From an uncultured Acetatifactor sp. (GTDB taxonomy: Bacteria > Bacillota > Clostridia > Lachnospirales > Lachnospiraceae), in the NCBI GenBank assembly GCA_904501885.1, contig CAJGCP010000002.1, positions 30,146-94,145 of the forward strand: a stretch of DNA of 64,000 nt, read 5' to 3'. Positions 28,565 through 36,258 of the stretch are shown piece after piece. Each line of letters begins with the position of its first letter. Position 1 is the first letter of the stretch. Position numbers and translations under genes: made by a program. The notes beneath the pieces are model-generated. The model did no database searches and was not told the origin of the DNA. It worked only from the letters and a program-made list of their open reading frames with translations.

Positions 28565-29161
28565 ATGAAAATATTAGTTATATCCGATGAACCCAGCAGA
28601 TGGTTGTGGGATTTTTATGAAAAGGAAAAATTGGAAGGGGTCGATTTGATTCTTTCCTGCGGTGATTTGCCGGCATCCTATTTAAGCTTCCTTGTGACAA
28701 TGACAAATGTTCCGCTATTATACGTGAATGGAAATCACGACCATTATGATCGGAAGGCCCCGGAGGGTTGCATTTGTATTGAAGATGATATCTACGAGTA
28801 CAAAGGTCTTCGTATCCTGGGGCTGGGCGGAAGTATGCGGTATAAACCCGGTGCGTCCAATCAGTACACAGAGACAGAAATGTCTACCAGAGTCAGAAAA
28901 CTGAAGCGACTGATCCAGAAAAAGAAAGGATTTGACATCCTCCTGACCCATGCTCCTGCAAAAGGTTTGGGGGACTTGGAGGACCTGCCTCATAACGGAT
29001 TTGCTACATTTGTAGAACTGATAGAAAAGTATCAGCCCCGTTTCTTTTTTCACGGACATGTGCATATGAATTATGGCAGAGATGTGAAACGTGAAAAGAC
29101 CTATGGGACCACTGTTATCGTCAATGCTTTTGAAAAATACGAACTGGATATAGAGGTGTAA
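28565..29161 (+). CDS. Metallophosphoesterase family protein
   Basis: A 198-residue calcineurin-like phosphoesterase. Motifs in order: ISDEP (residues 7-11, in place of the usual DxH), ILSCGDLPASYL (GD motif), YVNGNHDHY (GNHD), LLTHAPAKGLGDL and FFHGHVHMNYG (GHxH). Motif 1 lacks its histidine (DEP), which would remove one ligand of the first metal. The other metal ligands are intact, so activity is plausible but the metal site is modified. The substrate is unknown. It lies 9 bp after the BMP-like gene and both appear to form one unit ending before topA. Confidence 0.85.
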   Translation: MKILVISDEPSRWLWDFYEKEKLEGVDLILSCGDLPASYLSFLVTMTNVPLLYVNGNHDHYDRKAPEGCICIEDDIYEYKGLRILGLGGSMRYKPGASNQYTETEMSTRVRKLKRLIQKKKGFDILLTHAPAKGLGDLEDLPHNGFATFVELIEKYQPRFFFHGHVHMNYGRDVKREKTYGTTVIVNAFEKYELDIEV

Positions 29162-29199
29162 AGAGAAAATTTACTTTTGGGAGAAAATAAAATTTGTCC

Positions 29200-29228
29200 T
29201 TGCATCTGAAAACGATATAGTGTATAGT
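29200..29228 (+). promoter_or_regulatory. Promoter of topA
   Basis: TTGCAT (29200-29205), 17 bp, TATAGT (29223-29228), 46 bp before the topA ATG. Confidence 0.7.
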
Positions 29229-29273
29229 GGTTGACGATTAGGTCTGGACACTTGAAAATAAAGAGGTAAAGAA

Positions 29274-31259
29274 ATGCACAAGTATTTGGTGATTGTGGAA
29301 TCCCCCGCAAAAGTGAAAACCATAAAGAAATTTTTGGGGTCAAATTATGAAGTGCTGGCCAGCAATGGACATGTACGTGATTTGCCTAAAAGTTCTCTTG
29401 GAATAGATGTTGAAAATGACTTTGAACCCAATTATATTACCATTCGGGGAAAGGGAGATATATTATCTGCGCTTAGAAAGGCAGTGAAGAAAGCGGACAA
29501 GATTTATCTTGCAACCGACCCTGACCGAGAGGGAGAAGCGATTTCCTGGCATTTGATGTTTGCCTTGAAGTTAGAGAATAAAAAAGTATATAGAATCTCA
29601 TTTAATGAAATCACCAAGACTGCAGTCAAGGAATCTTTAAAGAATGCCCGCGAGATTGATATGAATCTGGTGGATGCACAGCAGGCCCGCCGTGTATTAG
29701 ACAGAATGGTGGGGTACCGTATTTCCCCTCTTTTGTGGGCGAAGATTAAGAGAGGATTAAGTGCAGGCCGCGTACAGTCTGTGGCATTGCGTATTATTTG
29801 TGACAGAGAAAAAGAAATCGAGCAGTTTGTCCCGGAAGAGTACTGGACCATCGATGTGGATTTGCTTGTAGACGGAGAAACGGATCCTATCCGCGCAAAA
29901 TATTACGGAACCGGTAGGACCAAGGCGAAGATATCTAACCAGGCGGAGGCGAATCAAATATTAGATTCCCTAAAAGGCGTCACATATCAGGTGGCAGATG
30001 TGAAGAAGAGTGAGCGGGTACGTAAAGCACCGCTGCCTTTTACTACCTCCACCTTACAGCAGGAAGCCAGCAAGGTGTTAAATTTCTCCACCCAGAAAAC
30101 CATGCGCCTGGCGCAGCAATTGTACGAGGGAGTAGATATCAAGGGAGAAGGCACTGTGGGTCTGATTACTTATCTGCGTACTGACTCCGTGCGAGTGTCT
30201 GAGGAAGCTCAGAATCAGGCTGCAGAGTATATTGAGCAACTGTATGGCAAATCCTATGTGCTGTCTGAAAGCAACGAGAAGAAGGGCCAGCAGAAGATTC
30301 AGGATGCCCATGAAGCAATCCGCCCGACGGACATACAGCGGACTCCCGCAGTGGTGAAGGATCAGTTGCCCAGAGATTTATATCGCCTTTATCAGTTGAT
30401 ATGGAAGAGATTTGCTGCCAGCAGAATGAATGCGGCGGTATATGAGACCGTGAGTGTGAAAATCAAAGCGGGAGGTCATGTGTTTACTGCATCTTCTTCG
30501 AATTTGATTTTTGATGGATTTATGAAGGTATATGCGGTGGAAGATGATCATGAAGAAGATGGTCTGTTGCATGTGGCTTTGGATAAGAAGAGTGCACTTT
30601 CCTTCTTGTCATTTGATGCTAAGCAACATTTTACACAACCACCTGCTCACTATACAGAAAGCTCTTTGGTAAAAGCGTTGGAGGAATTGGGGATTGGACG
30701 CCCCAGTACCTATGCGCCCACCATCACTACCATTCTTGGCAGACGCTATGTAGTGAAAGAGAATAAGAATATCTATGTGACAGAGTTGGGTGAAGTGGTG
30801 AACGACATGATGATGGATGCGTTCCCTACCATTGTGGATGTGAACTTCACAGCAAATATGGAAACACTGCTGGACGGCGTAGCTGAAGGCAGTGTAAAGT
30901 GGAAGACCATTGTGTCCAATTTCTATCCCGACTTGGAAGAAGCGGTAAAACAGGCGGAGAAGGAACTTCAGAAGGTCAAGATTCAGGATGAAGTCAGCGA
31001 AGAAATCTGTGAACTGTGTGGTCAGAATATGGTAATCAAATATGGCCCCCATGGCAGATTCTTAGCGTGTCCCGGATTCCCTGCCTGCAAAAACACAAAG
31101 CCCTATCTTGAAAAGATTGGGGTGGCTTGTCCTAACTGTGGTGGAGATATAGTGATTAAGAAGACCAAAAAAGGACGCAAGTTTTATGGTTGCATGAATC
31201 ACCCCAATTGTGATTTCATGTCCTGGCAGAGACCAACCGGGGAGAAATTGTCACAATAA
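29274..31259 (+). CDS. topA: DNA topoisomerase I
   Basis: Type IA topoisomerase that relaxes negative supercoils, 661 residues. The TOPRIM domain begins LVIVESPAKVKTIKKFLG, with the acidic DPDREGEAISWH motif. The active-site tyrosine is Tyr300 in GLITYLRTDS. Two C-terminal four-cysteine zinc domains are visible: CELCGQNM...CPGFPAC and CPNCGGDI...CMNHPNC. Bacillus TopA (691) is slightly longer. The gene precedes codY, an order shared with Bacillus, where trmFO, xerC and clpQY lie between; those are absent here. Confidence 0.97.
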   Translation: MHKYLVIVESPAKVKTIKKFLGSNYEVLASNGHVRDLPKSSLGIDVENDFEPNYITIRGKGDILSALRKAVKKADKIYLATDPDREGEAISWHLMFALKLENKKVYRISFNEITKTAVKESLKNAREIDMNLVDAQQARRVLDRMVGYRISPLLWAKIKRGLSAGRVQSVALRIICDREKEIEQFVPEEYWTIDVDLLVDGETDPIRAKYYGTGRTKAKISNQAEANQILDSLKGVTYQVADVKKSERVRKAPLPFTTSTLQQEASKVLNFSTQKTMRLAQQLYEGVDIKGEGTVGLITYLRTDSVRVSEEAQNQAAEYIEQLYGKSYVLSESNEKKGQQKIQDAHEAIRPTDIQRTPAVVKDQLPRDLYRLYQLIWKRFAASRMNAAVYETVSVKIKAGGHVFTASSSNLIFDGFMKVYAVEDDHEEDGLLHVALDKKSALSFLSFDAKQHFTQPPAHYTESSLVKALEELGIGRPSTYAPTITTILGRRYVVKENKNIYVTELGEVVNDMMMDAFPTIVDVNFTANMETLLDGVAEGSVKWKTIVSNFYPDLEEAVKQAEKELQKVKIQDEVSEEICELCGQNMVIKYGPHGRFLACPGFPACKNTKPYLEKIGVACPNCGGDIVIKKTKKGRKFYGCMNHPNCDFMSWQRPTGEKLSQ

Positions 31260-31270
31260 TTCTGAAAATT
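31256..31270. promoter_or_regulatory. Candidate CodY-binding site upstream of codY
   Basis: The 15-mer overlapping the topA stop matches the CodY consensus AATTTTCWGAAAATT at 12 of 15 positions, with an intact right half (TCTGAAAATT). It lies about 25 bp upstream of the codY -35 and suggests autoregulation. This is a motif match only. Confidence 0.45.
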
Positions 31271-31294
31271 GTAGGAAAATATCAAAAAATTCAA

Positions 31295-31323
31295 TTGTAA
31301 TCTGACTTTATTTGTGATAGTAT
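31295..31323 (+). promoter_or_regulatory. Promoter of codY
   Basis: TTGTAA (31295-31300), 17 bp, TAGTAT (31318-31323), 48 bp before the codY ATG. Confidence 0.65.
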
Positions 31324-31371
31324 ATGGTTGTAGTATAAAAACCTACTATTTACAGAAGAGGAGGAACAACT

Positions 31372-32160
31372 ATGAGTAGCGTTCAACTTTTGGATAAAAC
31401 CAGAAAAATTGGGAAATTACTCCACAATAACAACTCCAGTAAAGTGGTGTTCAACGATATATGTAAAGTGATGCGCGAAATTCTGGATTCCAATGTGCTA
31501 GTCATCAGCCGCAAAGGTAAGGTGTTAGGCGTTGGTAAGTGCGACGGTGTGGATAGCATCAATGAGATGATGGATGAGACCGTTGGCGGATATATAGATG
31601 GAATGTTGAATGAGCGTCTGCTGGGAGTTCTTTCCATTAAGGAGAATGTAAACCTGGCTACTTTGGGATTTGAAGGACCTGATATTAAGAAATTTCAGGC
31701 AATCATCACTCCCATAGAGATTGCCGGTGAGAGACTGGGTACCATGTTTGTATACAAATGCAACGACCAGTATGACATTGACGACATCATTCTTTGCGAA
31801 TATGGCACCACTGTAGTGGGTTTGGAAATGCTCCGTGCAGTCAGTGAGGAGAGTGCAGAGGAGAGCCGCAAGATTGCAGTTGTGAAATCGGCCATAAGTA
31901 CCTTATCCTTCTCGGAAATGGAAGCCATTACCCATATCTTTGACGAATTGGGCAGTATGGAAGGTATTTTGGTTGCCAGCAAGATTGCAGACAGAGTGGG
32001 CATCACCAGAAGCGTGATTGTTAACGCACTTCGTAAATTCGAAAGTGCCGGTGTTATTGAATCGAGATCCTCCGGTATGAAGGGTACCTACATCAAAGTC
32101 TTGAATGATGTGGTATTTGATGAAATAGAGGAACTGAAAAAGCACAGTGCCGGTAAGTAA
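31372..32160 (+). CDS. codY: Global nutritional repressor CodY
   Basis: GTP- and branched-chain amino acid-sensing regulator, 262 residues. The N-terminus SSVQLLDKTRKIGKLLHN and the GAF domain (~1-160) are followed by a C-terminal winged helix: LSFSEMEAITHIFDELGSMEGILVASKIADRVGITRSVIVNALRKFESAGVIESRS contains the recognition helix ASKIADRVGITRSVIVNALRK. The length equals Bacillus CodY (259). A GAGGAGG Shine-Dalgarno precedes the ATG. Typical CodY targets include peptide transporters such as opp, which lie in the same window. A candidate CodY box is just upstream. Confidence 0.97.
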   Translation: MSSVQLLDKTRKIGKLLHNNNSSKVVFNDICKVMREILDSNVLVISRKGKVLGVGKCDGVDSINEMMDETVGGYIDGMLNERLLGVLSIKENVNLATLGFEGPDIKKFQAIITPIEIAGERLGTMFVYKCNDQYDIDDIILCEYGTTVVGLEMLRAVSEESAEESRKIAVVKSAISTLSFSEMEAITHIFDELGSMEGILVASKIADRVGITRSVIVNALRKFESAGVIESRSSGMKGTYIKVLNDVVFDEIEELKKHSAGK

Positions 32161-32185
32161 TTTAAAATAGTAAATAAAAACACTT

Positions 32186-32213
32186 GAAACCCCTTGCAAT
32201 GAGGGGTTTCTTA
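32186..32213 (+). terminator. Terminator of codY
   Basis: A perfect 9-bp stem GAAACCCCT/AGGGGTTTC with a 7-nt loop. Only a short T-rich tail follows, and the stem overlaps the rpsB -35 element. Confidence 0.75.
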
Positions 32214-32222
32214 TGTTATAAT
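32194..32222 (+). promoter_or_regulatory. Promoter of rpsB-tsf
   Basis: TTGCAA (32194-32199), 17 bp, TATAAT (32217-32222). The -35 lies in the loop and stem of the codY terminator. The transcript would have a leader of about 135 nt before rpsB, containing a GC-rich stretch (32288-32340) that may fold but matches no riboswitch I recognise. Confidence 0.75.
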
Positions 32223-32365
32223 CCCAAGTTGTGATATTATGCACGCAATCCGATTCCGTAATGGTGCATGTTACAAATATATGTGGTTACGGGAGCGAAC
32301 CGGAGTTTAACGCGCTTCGGCGAGAAAGGAGAGCGGAAGAATTTAACCAAATGGAGGTAAGAAAA

Positions 32366-33133
32366 ATGAGCGTTATTTCTATGAAGCAGTTACTTGAAGC
32401 AGGTGTTCACTTTGGACACCAGACCAGAAGATGGAACCCTAAGATGGCTCCTTACATCTTCACCGAGAGAAATGGTATCCACATCATCGACTTGCAGAAA
32501 TCTGTAGTTAAGGTAGATGAAGCTTATACCGCAATCTCTGAAATCGCAGCACAGGGCGGTACCATTCTGTTTGTAGGTACCAAGAAGCAGGCACAGGACG
32601 CAGTGAAGACCGAGGCTCTTCGTTGTGGTATGTTCTATGTAAACGAGAGATGGTTGGGCGGTATGCTGACCAACTTCAAGACCATCCAGTCCCGTATCGA
32701 AAGACTTCGTGCAATCGAGAGAATGTCTGAGGACGGAACCTTTGATGTGTTGCCTAAGAAGGAAGTTATTGAATTGAAGAAAGAGTGGGAGAAGTTGGAG
32801 AAGAACCTTGGTGGTATCAAGGATATGACCAGAATTCCCGATGCTATCTTCGTTGTAGATCCTAAGAAGGAGAGAATCTGCGTACAGGAAGCACACTCTC
32901 TTGGTATTACTTTGATTGGTATCGGCGATACCAACTGTGATCCTGAAGAATTGGATTACATTATCCCCGGTAATGACGATGCAATCAGAGCAGTAAACTT
33001 GATTGTTGCAAAGATGGCAGATGCTGTTATCGAAGCAAATCAGGGTGAAGTAGTTTATGAGGCTGAGCAGGTAGAAACTGCAGAGGCAACTGATATTGAA
33101 GAAGTTGCGGCTGAGGAAGCTACCGAGGAATAA
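32366..33133 (+). CDS. rpsB: Small ribosomal subunit protein uS2
   Basis: 255 residues from ATG 32366, with GGAGG 8 nt upstream. [45 protein letters not shown] and [12 protein letters not shown] are highly conserved S2 segments. The acidic C-terminal tail ([16 protein letters not shown]) is typical of Clostridia. The frame extends upstream to 32231, but that part belongs to the leader. It forms an operon with tsf. Confidence 0.97.
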   Translation: MSVISMKQLLEAGVHFGHQTRRWNPKMAPYIFTERNGIHIIDLQKSVVKVDEAYTAISEIAAQGGTILFVGTKKQAQDAVKTEALRCGMFYVNERWLGGMLTNFKTIQSRIERLRAIERMSEDGTFDVLPKKEVIELKKEWEKLEKNLGGIKDMTRIPDAIFVVDPKKERICVQEAHSLGITLIGIGDTNCDPEELDYIIPGNDDAIRAVNLIVAKMADAVIEANQGEVVYEAEQVETAEATDIEEVAAEEATEE

Positions 33134-33176
33134 TCCTTTTGTAACATTTGAAAATTAGAAAATGGAGGATATTAAA

Positions 33177-34256
33177 ATGGCAGAAATTACCGCAGCTATG
33201 GTAAAAGAACTGCGCGAACTGACCGGCGCAGGTATGATGGATTGTAAGAAGGCTCTGAATGAGACCAACGGAAATATGGAAGAGGCTGTAGATGTTCTGA
33301 AGAAGAGCGGTGCGGCTAAAATGGAGAAGAAAGCATCCAGAATCGCAGCAGAAGGTCTTGCTCGTGTTGCAGTAAAGGACAACGTTGCAGTTGTTGTTGA
33401 AGTAAACTCTGAGACTGACTTTGTTGCTAAGAATGAAACCTTCCAGGAGTTCGTTCAATTGGTAGCTGATAATGCATTGGCTTCCGGATTAAACGGTGGT
33501 AAGAATGGTGAAGATATTGAAGCGCTTCTTGAAGTGAACGGCCTGAAGGACGTATTGATTGAGAAGACCGCTACCATCGGTGAGAAATTGTCTGTACGTA
33601 GATTTGAGAAGGCTACCGGTGACTGTGTAGCTACTTACCTGCATGCAGGTGGTAAGATTGGTGTACTCGTAGCAGCAGATGGTGCAGCAGATGCGAAGGA
33701 AGCACTTACCAATGTTGCAATGCAGATCGCAGCAATGAATCCTCAGTACATCAGCAGAGCTGATATCTCTGAGGCTGAGATTGCAAAGATGAGAGAAATT
33801 ATTGTTGAGTCTTCCTTGAATGACCCTGCATCTCTTCCCAAGCCTATTTTGAATGCTTTGCTGGCAAAGGCTTGTGATGGTGTATGGAGTGCAGAAGATG
33901 TTGCTATCTACGAAGAGAAGAAGAGCAATATGAACTTCCTGTTCAACTTCCTTTCTGATGCAGCTAAGGCACAGCTTGCAGGTTTGGCTATGGATGATAA
34001 GGCTAACATTGCTGCTGACAAGATGTTCGGCGGTATGGTGGAAGGTCGTATCTCCAAGCAGTTGAAGGAAATCTGCTTGTTGGATCAGACCTACGTTAAG
34101 GCAGAGGATGGTAAGCAGACTGTTGCTGCATATCTGAAGTCTGTCAATGGCGCTATCGAAATTAAGAAGGTTGTTCGTTTCGAAGTTGGCGAAGGTATCG
34201 AGAAGAAGCAGGATGACTTTGCAGCAGAAGTTGCAGCTCAGGTTGCAGGCAAATAA
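33177..34256 (+). CDS. tsf: Elongation factor Ts, with internal insertion
   Basis: Guanine-nucleotide exchange factor for EF-Tu. The N-terminal UBA-like domain (ITAAMVKELRELTGAGMMDCKKAL) and the core with the EF-Tu contact TDFVAKNETF are standard. At 359 residues it is long (usually about 280-310). The extra ~55 residues lie around 225-280, between the PASLPKPI segment and GGMVEGRISKQLKEICLLDQ, within the region that normally forms the coiled-coil module. The frame is intact and codon use is the same as the rest of the gene. ATG 33177 follows GGAGG. Confidence 0.95.
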   Translation: MAEITAAMVKELRELTGAGMMDCKKALNETNGNMEEAVDVLKKSGAAKMEKKASRIAAEGLARVAVKDNVAVVVEVNSETDFVAKNETFQEFVQLVADNALASGLNGGKNGEDIEALLEVNGLKDVLIEKTATIGEKLSVRRFEKATGDCVATYLHAGGKIGVLVAADGAADAKEALTNVAMQIAAMNPQYISRADISEAEIAKMREIIVESSLNDPASLPKPILNALLAKACDGVWSAEDVAIYEEKKSNMNFLFNFLSDAAKAQLAGLAMDDKANIAADKMFGGMVEGRISKQLKEICLLDQTYVKAEDGKQTVAAYLKSVNGAIEIKKVVRFEVGEGIEKKQDDFAAEVAAQVAGK

Positions 34257-34290
34257 AACGCATCAAACAAGATATTTACGATAGTAGTAT

Positions 34291-34325
34291 TCCCCGATGT
34301 ATATCAATGCATCGGGGATTTTTTG
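34291..34325 (+). terminator. Terminator of rpsB-tsf
   Basis: TCCCCGATG / CATCGGGGA stem (34291-34299 with 34310-34318) followed by TTTTTT. Confidence 0.9.
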
Positions 34326-34438
34326 CATTTCCTTCTTTTATTAATTCTTAATAAATTAGAGTGAAGATTTGCTTTATTTATTATGTGAAAAAGAGTATAA
34401 TTGCAATAGATGAATAAGTTACAAAATGAGGATTAAAA

Positions 34439-35329
34439 ATGGGGGTTAAGATAAGGGAAAAATCCAAATCGGATAGGAAAAAACAGGTGACTTCCGGGTT
34501 GTATATTGCGCCCAGTTTTCTTGGTGTGTTACTTTTTTTCTTTCTCCCTTTTTTGGTGATTATTTATTATGCCTTTATTGATAATCCGTTTCATGCAGAA
34601 TTTGTATTCTTTGACAATTTTGCTATGGTATTAAAGAATGCGGCTTTCAAAAAGGCAGCGATGAACACGCTTACCTTTTCTGCTGTTTCCGTACCCCTGG
34701 CAGTGATTCTTTCATTACTTCTGGCTATGTTACTTGACCGCAAGATTCCATTTCGAAGCCAGTTCAGAACCTTTTTCCTAAGCCCCATGATGGCACCTGT
34801 GGCGTCCATTGTTTTGATTTGGCAGGTACTGTTTCATTATAACGGCGCTGTAAATGATATATTGGTAGCATTAGGAGGCGGCAAAATAGACTGGATCAAA
34901 TCAGAATATGCCCAGGTGGTTGTTGTCATCCTGTTTTTGTGGAAGAATTTGGGATATAATATGATTTTATTTATGGCCGCACTGGCCAGTGTGCCGAAAG
35001 ATATTTTGGATGTTGCCAAATTGGAAAGTGCCAATTCCATTCAAACATTTTTTTATATTAAAGGGAGATATCTTTCTTCTACCATTGTGTTTGTGTTTAT
35101 TATGTCCCTGATCAATTCTTTTAAGGTCTTCCGGGAGGTTTATTTGTTGACGGGAGACAGACCTTACGATACGCTGTATATGTTACAGCATTATATGAAC
35201 AATATGTTTAAGTCTTTAGATTATCAGAAATTATCTGCGGCGGCTATCATCATGGCACTTGTGATGATGGTCATTATCGGAGTGTTGTTTGTGGCAGAAA
35301 ATCGCTTTGGAAAGGATGTGGAAGGATGA
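34439..35329 (+). CDS. Sugar-type ABC transporter permease (MalF-like)
   Basis: A 296-residue permease of the CUT1 sugar family with six predicted helices (first at ~25-50, SFLGVLLFFFLPFLVIIYYAF). The cytoplasmic docking loop around residues 185-205 (LDVAKLESANSIQTFFYIKG) is a degenerate EAA motif: the usual D-G-A is missing (ESA). It begins a five-gene operon; the next permease overlaps by 4 bp (ATGA). No ATPase is encoded nearby, so a shared MsmK/UgpC-type ATPase elsewhere would be needed if it is a true importer. Confidence 0.88.
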   Translation: MGVKIREKSKSDRKKQVTSGLYIAPSFLGVLLFFFLPFLVIIYYAFIDNPFHAEFVFFDNFAMVLKNAAFKKAAMNTLTFSAVSVPLAVILSLLLAMLLDRKIPFRSQFRTFFLSPMMAPVASIVLIWQVLFHYNGAVNDILVALGGGKIDWIKSEYAQVVVVILFLWKNLGYNMILFMAALASVPKDILDVAKLESANSIQTFFYIKGRYLSSTIVFVFIMSLINSFKVFREVYLLTGDRPYDTLYMLQHYMNNMFKSLDYQKLSAAAIIMALVMMVIIGVLFVAENRFGKDVEG

Positions 35330-36240
35330 GAGTAGTAAACCACAGCGCCAAGCGAAAGAAAACAATGCGTATCTTGGGGTTAACGCTGGCCACATTGACG
35401 GCTGTTTTTGCGGCGGTGATATTTTTAACCCCGATTGTGTTGACGATTACCAACTCGTTTATGACCCAGTCGGAGATTTCTGCAAACTATGGCTCTGTAT
35501 TTGAGAATACAGGGGATGGTGGGAAAGTATATATTTCTGAAAAGGTGAATTTGAAATTCATTCCGGATAAGGTAACCTTACAACAGTATTTTACAGTTTT
35601 ACTTAAGAGTCCGGAATATCTGCTGAAATTTTGGAACTCGGTGTTTCTGGTGGTACCCATCGTTGTGTTCCAGATCATTGTTGCCACCTTGGCATCCTAC
35701 GGGTTTGCCAGATATAGGGGCAGATTGAGGGAAATGATCTTTTTTGCGTATATCATATTGATGTTGATGCCGTATCAGGTAACTTTGGTACCCAATTACC
35801 TGGTATCAGGATGGTTAGATATTTTGGATACTTATTGGGCAATTTTGCTTCCGGGTATCTTTTCCCCCTTTGCGGTATACATGATGACCAAGTTTATGCG
35901 AAGGATTCCCACAGCCATGATTGAGGCTGCCCAGATGGATGGGGCCACGGAATGGCAGATTTTTTCGAAAATATGTGTTCCCTTATGTAAAGGAGCGATA
36001 TGTTCTGTGGCAATCCTGATTTTCATAGATTACTGGAATATGGTGGAACAACCTTTGATTTTACTTTCGAATCCGGAAATTCATCCTTTGTCGGTGTTCC
36101 TAAGTAAGATTAACGCGGCGGAAATAGGCTTGGCATTTGCGGTGGCAAGTGTTTATATGATTCCCAGTTTGTTTGTGTTTTTATATGGGGAGGAATACCT
36201 GGTGGAGGGAATCACCTACCAGGGTGGTATAAAGGGCTAA
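35326..36240 (+). CDS. Sugar-type ABC transporter permease (MalG-like)
   Basis: A 304-residue partner permease with six helices and a large extracellular loop after the first helix (~45-95). The docking loop MIEAAQMDGATEWQIFSKICVPLCKG (split here as EAAQMDGATEWQIF and KICVPLCKG) is a complete EAA motif, in contrast to its partner. The start ATG overlaps the preceding stop, implying coupled translation. An HlyD-like gene follows 18 bp downstream. Confidence 0.92.
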   Translation: MRVVNHSAKRKKTMRILGLTLATLTAVFAAVIFLTPIVLTITNSFMTQSEISANYGSVFENTGDGGKVYISEKVNLKFIPDKVTLQQYFTVLLKSPEYLLKFWNSVFLVVPIVVFQIIVATLASYGFARYRGRLREMIFFAYIILMLMPYQVTLVPNYLVSGWLDILDTYWAILLPGIFSPFAVYMMTKFMRRIPTAMIEAAQMDGATEWQIFSKICVPLCKGAICSVAILIFIDYWNMVEQPLILLSNPEIHPLSVFLSKINAAEIGLAFAVASVYMIPSLFVFLYGEEYLVEGITYQGGIKG

Positions 36241-36258
36241 GAATTAAAGGAGAATGAG

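Noticed and set aside
32231..32365. Upstream extension of rpsB reading frame
   Set aside because: The extra 45 residues are not part of S2 and overlap the leader; ATG 32366 has the proper Shine-Dalgarno and conserved N-terminus.
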